DNA of 64,000 nt from positions 1 to 64,000 of the forward strand of contig JAULBX010003999.1 in assembly GCA_032358255.1 (NCBI GenBank). The letters are read 5' to 3'. Under the pieces are notes generated by a model. It did not search any database. It was not told the origin of the DNA and saw only the letters and a list, made by a program, of their open reading frames with translations. The translations under genes were made by a program, and so were the position numbers. Of the stretch, positions 40,274 through 51,098 are shown piece after piece. Source of the stretch: Heterotrichella gracilis (Eukaryota; Sar; Xanthophyceae; Tribonematales; Xanthonemataceae). The first letter of the stretch is position 1, and each line of letters starts with the position of its first letter.

Positions 40274-42525
40274 CTACTCTGCAACGCGCACACGGTGGTG
40301 GCTGTGCTTCTTGTGTGGCTGCAGCTGCCGCGTGCTGGCGGAGCGGTTCAGCACCAGCGCTGCGCCCGACACCAGCGCCACAGCAGCCAGTTTCCGCAGC
40401 GAGCCAGCAGACTTGGTGCGCTGCCGCCGCGCGCGCAGCTCGCCCGTGAGCGGCGCCATGCCCTCGGACTCGGTGAGGCTGTACTCCGAGCTGCCCTCCA
40501 CCGAGCTGACCGAGGTGCTGGCCTGGGAGTAGGAGCGGGAGATGCGGGGCAGGGCCAGGCCGTAGGCGCGCGTGTCCGCAGTGAACTGCACACCAAGGGA
40601 GGAGTAGGTTGGTCAGCTTGCAAGCCTTGGTGCAGCGGAAGGTAACGTTTAACAAGCGCCCAGTGCACAACCTTGCAACAGTGCTGCACGTTTTGGATGG
40701 TCAAGGCTCAAGCGGTAGATTCACCAGCACGATTGTGAAATGTGCATATGTATCCATTGTGCGTAGTGGTTTGAAAAAGATAAGGCGTCATTTATGGTAG
40801 GATTTGGCAGGCAGCTGCTTACCGGGTCGCAGTGCTTCCTCCTGTTCTCAACGAACCCCCGCACCGCTGGCCCCATCTTCTTCACAAAGCCCACCATGCC
40901 GTGCCTCACAGCAAACCTGGCCAGGTTCTCCGGGATTTTGAACTGCTCGTGGTGCAGCAGGACGGTCTCGCAGGCCGGCTTCCCGCTGCCGTTGGGGCAA
41001 GGGATGGTTCTGCAGCGCCACATGGAGTAGAACTCGTCCATCGAGACCAGGCCAGTGTCCTTTGGTGCGTTGGGGTGCTTGATGCCCTTGGTGATGCCGT
41101 ACAGGCTGCCGTCTGCGCCCCTGAACAGCCGCCTGCCGATCACATACTCCCTCTGCTGGATGAAGGAGAAGGGGAAGGTGCGGATCCAGTGGACCACCTG
41201 GCAGCGCTCCTTGGGGTCGCCGTTCTCGATCACGTCACAGTGCGAGATCATGGTGTCCTGTGGGGGGAGTAAATAACGGTAAGGCAAGCCCAAGAGAATG
41301 CTGAGAAGGTATGCACTGCTGCCCCTTCACTTGCATGGTATGCACGGCATGTAGAGCAAGCCCAACGGCGTATGTGCATACTCACCCAGGTGGGGCGGGT
41401 GCTGTCGTCCATGTAGAAGTCCATCTTCTCCTCGGCGGTGGCATTCTGGGTAATTGTCACACTCTTGTATTCTGTCTTTCCGTTCTGCAAAACCAAAGAA
41501 CCAACCTCAGCTTCCAGCAAGCCACATAAACTAACGTTTATCAACTGGGTGCAACCACTGGAGTTTTTGCAGCCCAGTACCCAAAGTGGGTTACAGTGTG
41601 CACAAAAGTGGGCTTGCTTACCGGCAGCGACCGCCTCTCAGCCAGGTAGCTCCAGTCGTCAAAGTCCTTGTTGCACAGCGTCTCCCACTTGCCAGTCCCA
41701 GGCAAGGCCTCACCTTGCTCGACGGTGCGTTTGAAAAACTCCAGGTCCTCAGTGGTGACATGCCTGGACAGCAAGACCCATTTCAAAACGGGATCTGGAA
41801 ACTATTCCAGTGAAAGCAACCGCAGCTCGGGGGCTTTCAAGCACGCACGCGGGCTTGTATGGCAACGGTGCTTCACGTCGCAAACAAAAGGCAAACGTAC
41901 CAGTCGCTGCTCTCCTGTGCAGCGGTGGCCTCTGCCACATCGTCAATGGGCTCCTGGGCGATGGGCAGGTTGAACCCTTGGCCACGCAGCCACCCCCAGC
42001 ACGCCCGCGCAAACGCCCTAAGCGTCCCTGGCTGGAAGAAGTAGTACCACACTTCCCTGCACAAGCACACCACGCGTCAGAAGCCCAATAATCCACCACT
42101 TTTTGAAGCTCGTCTTTGGTATGCACAGGTTCACCCACACTGATGGTGGGCTCAAGGCTTACCTGATAATGACTGCTCCCTGGAATACCAGAGCGGTCCT
42201 TCTTAGGAACGTGCCCGGAGGTGTCGACAGGAAGAGGGCACTGGACCGAAGCCCGCTCTCCAGCCACTTGGGCCGAGGCAGCTGCACACACCCACAACGT
42301 GTTACTAAGCAGCAATCAACCAGACCGCTTCAAACAGGCAAGGGTGAGACTTGGGTATGCGCAAAAACTAAACCCCAAATGCATGTCCAAGGCGCCTGTT
42401 CCGAAACATACCAGGAGGCCGATGATAGCGCCGCAGACCCAGATAGGAAGTGCGGCTGCCAGAAAGGTGCCTGCGTCAACGTTTGCCAGCCAGTCCAACC
42501 CCACGTGCGTGACTCCAACCCCCAT
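40274..42525 (-). CDS. START-domain lipid-binding membrane protein
   Basis: Seven exons give 458 aa: 42412-42525, 42163-42281, 41901-42056, 41622-41763, 41386-41484, 40823-41257, 40274-40585. Exon 1 encodes a probable membrane anchor (FLAAALPIWVCGAIIGLL, about 21-38). The START fold spans roughly 130-350: HVTTEDLEFFKRTVEQG, TEYKSVTITQNATAEEKMDF, VVHWIRTFPFSFIQQREYVI, GRRLFRGADGSLYGITKGI and LLHHEQFKIPENLARFAVRH. This matches the plant START proteins often annotated polyketide cyclase/dehydrase and lipid transport superfamily (CP5-like). The tail is Ser/Arg-rich with a short hydrophobic patch (LAAVAVALVSGAALVL-like) and ends HKKHSHHRVRVAE. Ligand and membrane are unknown. It is divergent from the PI-synthase-like gene, also a lipid gene. 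Confidence 0.9.
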
Positions 42526-43155
42526 CGTGCACTCCGATGAAAGGGACAAGCCACCGGCAATGCTCGAGAGAATTGGTGGTAGGATTGGCTGGTTGCGGAG
42601 TTTTTGTTTCGAGGTTTTGAGGCGCACAGGATAAAAGGCTTTGAAAAGCGACTCCTGCACTGGGGCTTTTGTACGGTGCGGGCTCGGGGATTGGGTCCAC
42701 CCGATTTTGATTGGCGAAGAGCAATCCGCCTAGGGGAGCGATTATACAATAGGAAAACGAGTATGTGGCATGCCAGGTGGCGTGTCGTGGTGGACGGGTA
42801 CCTGCGCTGCAGCTTGGTGAAAGCGCTAGGCGGGAGCAGGTGGGCAGTAGCGATGGTAATGGAGGTGCACTTTCCAAAGAAGACCAACCGAGCAGAGCTG
42901 GAGGAAACGTGCTGCCCCGGCTGACTGATACGATCTGGGCGGACATGCCGATGCATGCATGTGGGTGCACTACTAGTCCACTGCTTGGGCAACCACGGCA
43001 CGAGTGCCTTGGCAAATCGTTTCCTTCAAAAGTGTATATTAGCCGAGGGCAGTACGCAAGGTGAACAAGGCAAACGCGCATAGCACCTGAGCCCCCTGTG
43101 AACTCGGGCAACACCTAGCACGCAAACCCTACTGGGTACCTCAAAGCGCCTTGCG
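42526..43155. promoter_or_regulatory. Divergent spacer between the START gene and the PI-synthase-like gene
   Basis: Start codons face apart across 630 bp, so both promoters lie here. Both products act on lipids, which makes shared regulation possible but unproven. No specific motif was identified. Confidence 0.45.
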
Positions 43156-44883
43156 ATGGACAAAGCCAAGGTGTGGCCTTGCTTCTACACCAGGATAAAT
43201 GTACTGACCTTGGCCTGTGCAGTCTCACCTGAAGCAAGCCATGAAAAAACACTTGGCTGCATGCCCCACTCTCTCCCATTGCCTCAGCTCAACATCCACC
43301 CGCAGCTCAACTCTCCATACATGCTCTCTGCATAGGTACTCTGCAATGTGCCAAACTCTATATGCTACGCACGGATTGGATTATTTGCATGCGGAGTCAT
43401 CTTGGCCACGAGGTTCCATGCCCCGGAGCATGCCCTGTGGCTATTCTTCATATCCTTCCTGCTGGACGCCTTTGATGGGATGCTGGCCAGGAGGCTCAAC
43501 CAGGTAACAAACACACAACGCCCGATTGTAGTCAGCTAACCTTCCCAGCCTTGTCCATGCGGCGCCAAGCAGTCCTACCCTGGGTGCTAATCTTGAGGTC
43601 CTGGGTCAGGTTAGTAGTTATCAGCTCAACACCCGTCGGTCTGCTCAGCCTGGTCTGCTGCCAATATATTGCTGCTCAGCTCATAATGCCACTCTCAATG
43701 GAGCCGCTCAGCTCCTTTGCCCACCACCACCCGACCCTACCTCAGGTCACAGAGCTGGGTGCCTTTCTGGACGTGGCGGTGGATGTGACGTGTCGAGGCA
43801 TGCTGTGGGCGTGGTCGCTGCCTGGCCCCGCTGGTGCCCTGGTGCCGCTGCTGGAGTGCATCGCATTTGTGTGCACCTACAAGGTATGGATAGGGGCCAT
43901 GTGACTTCGCCAGCTGATCCCATCAAGCACCCCACTTCATTGCCACTGCTGTTTCGGGTAAACCCTAAACCAGATTGTGTGCACCTACAAGGTATAGATG
44001 GGCACTGGTGTGGCTGCGCCAGCTGATCGCATTAACCACCCCGCTTCATGCCACTGCTTATTTAGGGTAAACCCTAAACCCTAAACCCTACACCCAACTT
44101 CCCGCTTCATGCCACTGCTGGCTCATATCACCGCCTGCCCATATTTGATCCATACAACCTACCTACCTACCCAGCACACGCCGCAACTCTTATACGCGTG
44201 TGCAGGGGGGAGGTGCCGCCTGGAAGACCGGGGCATTCACCTCGGCCCCGCGCTGGGTCAGCGCAGTGATGGCCAATGGGTTCAAAACCCCGGCAGGGTT
44301 TCTGGCTGTGGCGGGCCTCATGGGCCTCCCCATGTGGTTGTGGGCGTACAGGTGGGGTGGGGTGCAGAGGAGCGAGTTAGGGCAGTCCTGGCCATGCCTG
44401 CTTGGGGCACCATGTGGGCTGTGGCAGTGCGCATATTCTACAACAAATACATCATTAGATAGCTACACAGCCTGTACTTGAACAAGCGCGTTGGTTAAGG
44501 AAGAGGAGTTAGCAAAGAGGAAGGCAATACCCTCCTGTCCACAAGGCGTATTCAAAGCGGCGGCTGTGGCATGCCGTTACCACGCATGCCCTGTTTGGGG
44601 TATGTCTGTGTTCCAACATGCGGGTAAACCCTCCACACCGTGCATATCTGGCTGAACCTTTTCAGCCCGGTCCTAGGGAGACATTCAAGGTGATGTAATT
44701 CCAAATTGTTGTTCCAGGTTTCTCCCCTCCACGCTCTACTCCTCCCCATGGCTGGGCGTCGCCGCTGTGTCCGGCCGCCTGCTGGCTGGTGCTGTGGAGG
44801 TGTGGGTGGTGCAGCGCCATCTGGCGGGGCTTCTGGAGGTGGATGTGGGGCGACTGGGGGGACAGCCGGGGAAGCAGGAGTAG
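43156..44883 (+). CDS. PIS1: CDP-alcohol phosphatidyltransferase, phosphatidylinositol synthase-like
   Basis: Transfers a phosphatidyl group from CDP-diacylglycerol to an alcohol, most likely inositol, at the ER/Golgi membrane. Five exons give 220 aa, the normal size of PI synthases: 43156-43200, 43336-43503, 43746-43883, 44206-44351, 44718-44883. The short first exon MDKAKVWPCFYTRIN joins to VLCNVPNSICYARIGLFACG, matching the family's PNxIxYxRI motif. The catalytic signature DGx2ARx8Gx3Dx3D is complete at residues 62-84 (DGMLARR...GAFLDVAVD) and is split by intron 2. Hydrophobic helices occupy most of the remainder. PG-phosphate synthase or choline/ethanolamine phosphotransferase are less likely on length and on the PNxIxYxR start. 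Intron 3 carries copies of exon 3's end plus adjoining intron. Confidence 0.88.
43870..44125 (+). repeat. Three copies spanning the PI-synthase exon 3 donor and following intron
   Basis: 43870-43955 is echoed at 43975-44060 and partly at 44100-44125 (GTGTGCACCTACAAGGTAT, CCAGCTGATC, TTCATGCCACTGCT). Most of each unit is intron. Confidence 0.88.
44061..44093 (+). repeat. Telomere-like tract, both orientations meeting
   Basis: TTTAGGG is followed directly by three CCCTAAA units, forming a small inverted arrangement in PI-synthase intron 3. Confidence 0.86.
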
Positions 44884-45029
44884 GTAGTACGTTTGGCGGG
44901 ATTTCGCCACTTGGAAACTTGCCTCAGGCTGGCAGTGGCGCACGCCATGATGTGCACACTCAGTAAGCGCTTGTACAACTGTATGGTACCATTTTATGGA
45001 GGGACAAGAACGTTCGGCCATCGGAGGTA

Positions 45030-45034
45030 TGTAA
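45030..45034 (+). terminator. Candidate polyadenylation signal TGTAA for the PI-synthase-like gene
   Basis: TGTAA 147 bp after the stop on the coding strand, a usual position for a green-algal poly(A) signal. Confidence 0.45.
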
Positions 45035-45881
45035 TGTTATTCAATGCGCGTATGGGCCCGCCAGGGACTGCCAAGGAGCTCGTCATGAAGGTCATAAAAT
45101 ATCCGTTTAATTGTCCTTTTCCTCGCCATATCAGGGCACCATGCCTAGCCTAAGGCTCAGTCTGCCCATTTTGCCAGTGGTGATTTTGCTCAGGGTCAAC
45201 CTTTTTGGGTTAGAGCACCTAATAGTATAGATTTTGCACCAGTTCATTCTACTCATTGCTCAAGCGTTGCGCATTGCCAACGGGAACAAAAGAAGCGTTC
45301 ATTGTGGGCACAAAGGGCGCGATTGAGGATTTATTGATCCGCTGATAATAAATGCAGCATCTGAACATTCCAGTTGCAACGAAGCAAACGCAACACAGTG
45401 GACCAACAGGCAGATGTTTAAAGCGGGTAGGCCAACTGTGCAAAGTTGGGGAGTCATCATATGTAGCTACTTAGTCTAGCAATAAGGTATTGATGGGCGG
45501 TGCTGAGCATAGCATAGCCTTCAAGACTTAAGCATTTAGTTGATGTTCAATAGAAAACTGTGTGGTGTGGCGATCAGAATCTGAGGCACGCATGTCCGGC
45601 CAAGTGAATGCCACACAGTGTTCAAAGCACAGCTAGCTTCTGCTTGGCAAGTGGACCATGTAAACAATTACCCAATAAATGCGGCCCATGTGATGTGGTG
45701 CTAAGCACAATAATGGGATTGCACGCACAAGACGTGACGGCTGCACTGGCATGCAAGGTTGTTGCAGCCGTGCACTGGCATTGACGGCGCCCGGCTGCGA
45801 GTGGTAAGCAACTTGTAGCGCAACAATGCCTTCATACACCAATTTTGGCATCCAGCAAGAGTATCAGATTGCCTGTACAGG

Positions 45882-45900
45882 CTAAACCCTAAACCCTGAA
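45882..45900 (+). repeat. Telomere-like tract CCCTAAA
   Basis: Two units in the convergent intergenic region near the LIKE-COV 3' end. Confidence 0.8.
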
Positions 45901-46464
45901 CATTGCTGTGCTTGTGGGTGCGGCTGCGCATGGCTGTGCCCCATGCACCATGCGCATCAGCGGGCTGGATGGGCGCTCACAACCCAAGATTGAGCATGAA
46001 ATGTAGCTACATTGTCCATTTCCTGCAGCTTCAACCCAAAATCCTAGCATGTGGGATAAAATGTAGGTACATTGGCAGCAACGCGTGGCTGTGGCTCAGG
46101 GCTGAGGTGTGCTCCAAAAAACCCTTGTCCAGGGTCTACCAACACCAAAGCTGCTGCCAGGTGCCCAGTCTGCCTGGCGTGCCACTGGTGCTACTAGCAA
46201 GGTGGCGCACGCAGGTACATTGCTCCAGTGGCAGTGCACCCCTGGAGGACACACATTGCGCGCGCACATCCCCAGTGCTGGTCCCAGCGCTTGCAGGTGG
46301 AGATAGCTTGCCGGGTGTACAAAAAGAGCATGGGCGAGGGCGTTCCCAGTCGTCACCCAACCCAGAACCGTGCATATTGGAAGCCCTCTCAAGCTGGGCA
46401 GTGAGGCGTCCGCAAACCGCTTGCGCGCAGGTTCTGGGGTCGATGGCGGGCAGGGGTTCTGGGT

Positions 46465-49400
46465 TCAATGGCGGGCAGTGGAGACCTGCGTGAGGCTGGG
46501 GGGCAGCGCCATCCCCAGGGAAACCAAGATTTCTGCAGCAGGAGGGGGGAAGGGGAGGTGAGCGAGGATGGGTTGGCAGTTGCTCAGGGCTGTGATCACA
46601 TGGGTCACATGGGTGCTGTTGGTGTTGTCATGCGCCCATTTGTTGGAGACACAGCCTCTAGAATACGGCACTTCACTGAAGGCCACAGGTGCAGCAATGC
46701 CGTGGTCAGGCCCAAGGATGTGATCTGCCCCTTTGTAAAGCAACAAATTTGGCTGGCGTACAAAGACATAAATCTCATCACACAAAACCCACATAAATAT
46801 TTTGTATCATGCACGCAACATGCTGAGCTCAGTCCCTTGCCCCCCCCCCCCCGCCCGCCAAAGGCACAGCCCCTCCCCACACCAAGGCACCCACCTAGCC
46901 CTTCCCGCACGGTGAGGTTGTTCTTTATTATGTCCACCTTGTTCATCAGGAACACATCCCCGAAGAACAGGTGGTTGGTGGGAACGTACACGCAGAACAG
47001 CTCAAGGTCGCCGTCCTCGGTCTGCAAAAGGGTGTTTATGGGTAGGTGCGGGGATAGGGAATGGGTGGGTGGGTGGGTGCTGTGTGTGGTAAGGGGAAGG
47101 CTCCAGATGTGTGTGGGAGTGGCAATAGGAGAAGGGGCTCAGTGTATGGCCATGATGGTGGTCGGGAAAGGAGGGCAGGGGCCACATATCAGATATGTGG
47201 TGGGTACATGCATGCACAACAATTTGCCATCGTGGTAAGGGCGGTAGTGGGATGCTGATAGGGCCTGTGGCAGTGGCACATCACACATACTAGAATGCCA
47301 TCCTCAGCTTGAAAAATCCTAAACGTTGCCCTACACCCGGGCCACCTCCTGCACCGTGATGAACCCAAACGCATTCCTGCCCCACGAACCCCAGACCTAT
47401 TAGTAAACCCGTACCCCGTAACCCTACACCTTTCCAAACCCTAGCCCCGCCCCACCTGCAGCACCGTGTGCCCCGTGATGAAGCCAAACGCGTACTGGCC
47501 CTGGCGCGGGTGGCGTATGATGACGCACTCCTGGAAAGACTTGGCGGACTCGTTGTCGGGGCTCACTGCACTGCTCACCTGCACGCACAACCAGTCCAGG
47601 GTTTAGGGTTTAGCGTGTAGGGTTTCAGCAGGCAGTGGGACCCTAAAATCCTCATCGGGGCTCACCGCACCCCACACGCATGCGCGGGAGACTGAAAGCT
47701 AGAAGCCCTACAGCTATGAAGCCATGGCCGGCTGACCTGCCTACAGCATGTAGCATGTAGGGTAGACTAGCATGCTGGCTGCATGTGCTTCATGAACCAG
47801 GGGCAGGCGCTGATAAGGATTTGGAGCCAACCTTGTGGAAGTTTCAGGGGATCCGGGCTGACCTATTTGGCAGTATATGTGCTGTATATGTGCTTCACGA
47901 ATGGCAGGCCCTGTTTAGGGTTTGGGTTTAGGGTATAGGATCCCAGGCTCACCTGTTTTGCTGCGCTGTATATGTGCTTGACCAGCGGCAGGCGCTTGAT
48001 GATCCACTCGCCGATGCGCACAAAGAAGTTGCCCAGCCACGATGAAACAAAGATGCCGGTGGCCAGGATGAAACCCTGGGACAGGGTACAGGGAAGGGTT
48101 AATGAAACCCTAGGACGGGATGCCTGGGGTTGATATAACTCTAGGGTAGGTTGAGGTGGCCAATGAGATTATAAGGAAGGGTGGTGGAGGTCAATGAAAC
48201 CCCAGTGCTGGGGTACTGGAGGACAATGTACAGCTTTGGGAATGACGCCTTGCACACAGGCATGCATGGCGCTGTTTTCAATCAACCACATCGCTGCATC
48301 TGCTCACACATGCCGATGGAAACAGTACATGCATGGTGCTGTTCAGCTCCTACAATTTAGGGCATCGTGTTGCGCACCATCAACATGACAAAGCCAACCC
48401 CAGAATGGTGGATTAGGGTTTAGGGTCTAGGATTCAGGGCATGGTGTCGCGCACCATCGACGTGACAAAGCCAAGCCCAAAGACGTGGAAGCCAAACAGC
48501 TTGTGGTAGAGCGGCTGCAGCGCAACGCATAGATGAAAGTGTTACCGCTGACAAACAAACAAAAAATAGATGGGCGCGTCACAGGTGTGCACACAGTGTG
48601 GCATGTGGTTCTAGGCGCCCAGCTGTGGGAGTGCAGTGGTGGGGTGCTTGCGTGCACCGAGGAAAACCCTATGGGATGGGGACCAGCGTACCGAGAAGAA
48701 TCCATCGAAGAAGTTGAGGAACCATATCGTGACCCACACCGTCACTGCCACAGGGAACAGGATGGCGCTGCGGAAGGGGGGGCGTGTGAGGGGGGGCAGG
48801 CAGTGGATGCTGGTGGTGTGGACGAATGCATATGTATGCATGAGGCGCACAGACATGCGACAATGGCCGTGCAGTGCACACATGTGTGCGCAAAGAGAGC
48901 ATGCGCAGTGGCCAGGAGCACAGCCATGTGCAACTATGCGTCGGTGGGCATTGTTGCGCGTGACCTTGCGCCCTGGAGGCCACGGTCTGGTGTGCATGAA
49001 TGCGTGCGGGCTAGAGCCATAAGTGCTAGCGCCATATATGCTGGCGCCATGGAACCGTGCACATGGTCAACCGCCATAGGCCACGCATATATGCATGTGT
49101 GATAGGGTCGTGCATACACATAAGCGCCACAGGCCAGAGGGCATGCATGGCACCAGTGCAAGAGTAATATGGTCCTCGGAAGCTGGTACAATGCTGGCAG
49201 ATTGGGGGTGCGTTGGGGGTTGATGGTATGCGTGCAGTGCCACTGGCAGTGGTTGCCGGGTGTGGGGGGGCATGCGCCACAGGCCTTGTGCATATGCATG
49301 CGTATGACCTCTGCTCAGCGGCTACAGTGAGGCAAGTGCAATGCATACCCGGTGCGTGCATGCGTGCCACCTACCAGCCACTCATGAACTTCTTGGAGGC

Positions 49401-49745
49401 CCAACTCGACAGGATCACGTGCACCGCCTGCACACCACACCAAGCCCAGGTCAAGCACCCCATAACACCCCCCCTCCCCCCCTCCCCCAACCCACAACTC
49501 CACCCCCAGGACCAACCCCACATCCAAAATCCCCCCCCAACACAGCCTGACGGACCACAATGCAAAGCACACACTAGTACAGCAAGGTTCTATGTGACAA
49601 CAGCACCTACCTCTCTCCCCGTCTGCGCTGCACTGAGCCTGGGCGTGAACACCTTGCTGTTGGCACCCTCCGCATCGCTCAGCAGCCTGTCGGTATCGGT
49701 GTTTATCTCGGAGGGCAGGGTGCCGCGGCCAGAGGGTCCGGCCAT
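46465..49745 (-). CDS. LCV: LIKE-COV family membrane protein (DUF502)
   Basis: Homologue of plant CONTINUOUS VASCULAR RING / LIKE-COV proteins, integral membrane proteins of the trans-Golgi linked in plants to vacuolar trafficking. Eight exons give 254 aa: 49611-49745, 49375-49427, 48692-48767, 48455-48514, 47953-48075, 47456-47578, 46895-47021, 46465-46532. A Ser/Thr-rich cytosolic start (MAGPSGRGTLPSEINTDTDR) leads to VILSSWASKKFMSGCAILFP and the first membrane span (VAVTVWVTIWFLNFF). GFVTSM and the second span GFILATGIFVSSWLGNFF follow. The conserved core is EWIIKRLPLVKHIYSAAKQ, AVSPDNESAKSFQECVIIRH, PRQGQYAFGFITG, VYVPTNHLFFGDVFLMN and LTVREGLEILVSLGMALP. ATG 49745 is chosen because longer in-frame sequence upstream lacks another ATG. 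Introns carry copies of exon 4, 5 and 6 edges. Confidence 0.92.
47331..47490 (+). repeat. Copy of the LIKE-COV exon 6 donor edge
   Basis: 47341-47382 resembles 47452-47500 (CCACCTNCNGCACCGTG and GTGATGAANCCAAACGC). Confidence 0.78.
47599..47625 (+). repeat. Telomere-like tract TTTAGGG
   Basis: Reads CCCTAAA in the LIKE-COV transcript, about 20-45 nt before the exon 6 acceptor. Confidence 0.85.
47725..48000 (+). repeat. Two copies of the LIKE-COV exon 5 donor edge
   Basis: Copies at about 47725-47815 and 47860-47925 of the edge 47945-48000 (GTATATGTGCTTNACNANNGGCAGG). The nearer copy is the better preserved. Confidence 0.8.
48360..48475 (+). repeat. Copy of the LIKE-COV exon 4 donor edge
   Basis: 48360-48405 resembles 48438-48482 (GCGCACCATCNACNTGACAAAGCC), with a TTTAGGG-type tract between the two. 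Confidence 0.82.
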
Positions 49746-50490
49746 CTCGGCCTCTGCGGCAGTGTGCGCGCGCTTCCGGCTGCTCTCCAGCCTCAACCAG
49801 GGACCCCACTACAGGGTCACACACCGCAGGGGTGGGGGTGAACAGCCTAGGGGTGTACACCTAGGGTAGGGTGTACTGCACCCGGCACGGTTGGGTGTGC
49901 TGTGCTAGGGAGCGCGAGGGGCGGGGTTCGCGGTGGGATGGGTGCGGCTTTCTGGGTGCGGGCCGTGGTCAGCGATGTATGCATGCAAGTGGTTTCAGCC
50001 GAGGTGGGGCGTGTGAGGAGCAAGTGAGGAAGGAGACAGGTGCAGGGAAGGAGGCATGCGCGTTTCAAGGTATGCAGGCACTGGGCAGAGGGGCTGTTGG
50101 TAGATAAGGCGAGTCGCAGGGGAGAGGTGCTGCAGTTCAAACCCACGGTGCATGGTGCCCCCCTTGGTGAAGCGAGGAGGAAACAAAAAGTTTCTTATTT
50201 TAAAAGACAACTGAATTTTGCACATTTATGTGTATGTGTATTTTGTGTACCCATCTTGTATCCAAAGGCCTTCATAATGAGCCGAATTGCTTTGTCTTCG
50301 GGACTACAATAGTCTTATCGAGAAGCCTTGGCGGTCTAGGGGAGCACTTAGGGCCACATGGGCTGCTCTCGTTACTAAGGACCTGCAGGCTGGGCACATT
50401 CAAATGGTACAAACAATGCCAGGACAGGACTGAGTGGCGCATGCTTGTGCAAGGTCGATTGCTGATCTGGCCTTTGTGGCTGGTATGCAT

Positions 50491-50516
50491 GTAATAATAA
50501 TAATAATAATAATAAT
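50491..50516 (+). repeat. TAA microsatellite
   Basis: Eight to nine ATA/TAA units in the intergenic region. Confidence 0.95.
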
Positions 50517-50698
50517 TACATGTGGCAGGCAGGATCTCGGTGATTACCAAAGGCATTCACCACAAACCGTTTGTGGTGAACTGAGGAATGCCACTGTGAC
50601 AGCCGGTCAGCTGCCTGCAACACTGCATGATGCGCTTCACCAAAGGTATCCCTTTTTACAGCTGCATGTCTTGATCCACTCCGTTGAAGTACCGGTAG

Positions 50699-50808
50699 TT
50701 AGCGAGCTGGTCGATCGGAATGCTAATAATATGTTGACAAAAGGTAATTAGCGAGCTGGTACAATGGGACCATTATGGGACACTAATAGTATGTTGACAG
50801 AAGGTAAA
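50699..50808 (+). repeat. Two-unit direct repeat
   Basis: TTAGCGAGCTGGT and CTAATANTATGTTGACANAAGG occur in the same order twice, about 50-55 bp apart. Confidence 0.85.
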
Positions 50809-51098
50809 CATATGCGAATACACTTGCTTGGCGTTGAACTTCATACTACTTTGTAAGACTTGTACAGCCAAAGCTGGTCCACTTGAACCATCACCAATCT
50901 ACCTGGGCAGAGGCATCAGATGACGAATCTTGTTCTCTCTTATAACATAAACGTTCCTTAACAATATGTCGATCACCGTATATGCTACGATCATTGATCG
51001 TGTTACCTCACCGTGTACTTTTCCCACCCTTGACAAATGTCTACAATATATTCTGCATCACTCACGCATATTGCTGCGTTGATCAATGAGCCACCCGT

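Larger units (their letters stand above)
44884..46464. other. Convergent 3' region of the PI-synthase-like and LIKE-COV genes
   Basis: Presumed 3' UTRs. A telomere-like tract lies at 45882-45900. Next to the LIKE-COV stop, the sequence around 46433-46450 repeats the last coding bases (GGCGGGCAGGGGTTCTGGG-type units), another terminal-exon duplication. No ORF is convincing. Confidence 0.5.
49746..51098. other. Intergenic: LIKE-COV promoter and F-box gene 3' UTR
   Basis: Contains a TAA microsatellite (50491-50516) and a two-unit direct repeat (50699-50808). No ORF with recognisable product was seen. The base composition is AT-richer to the right. Confidence 0.5.
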
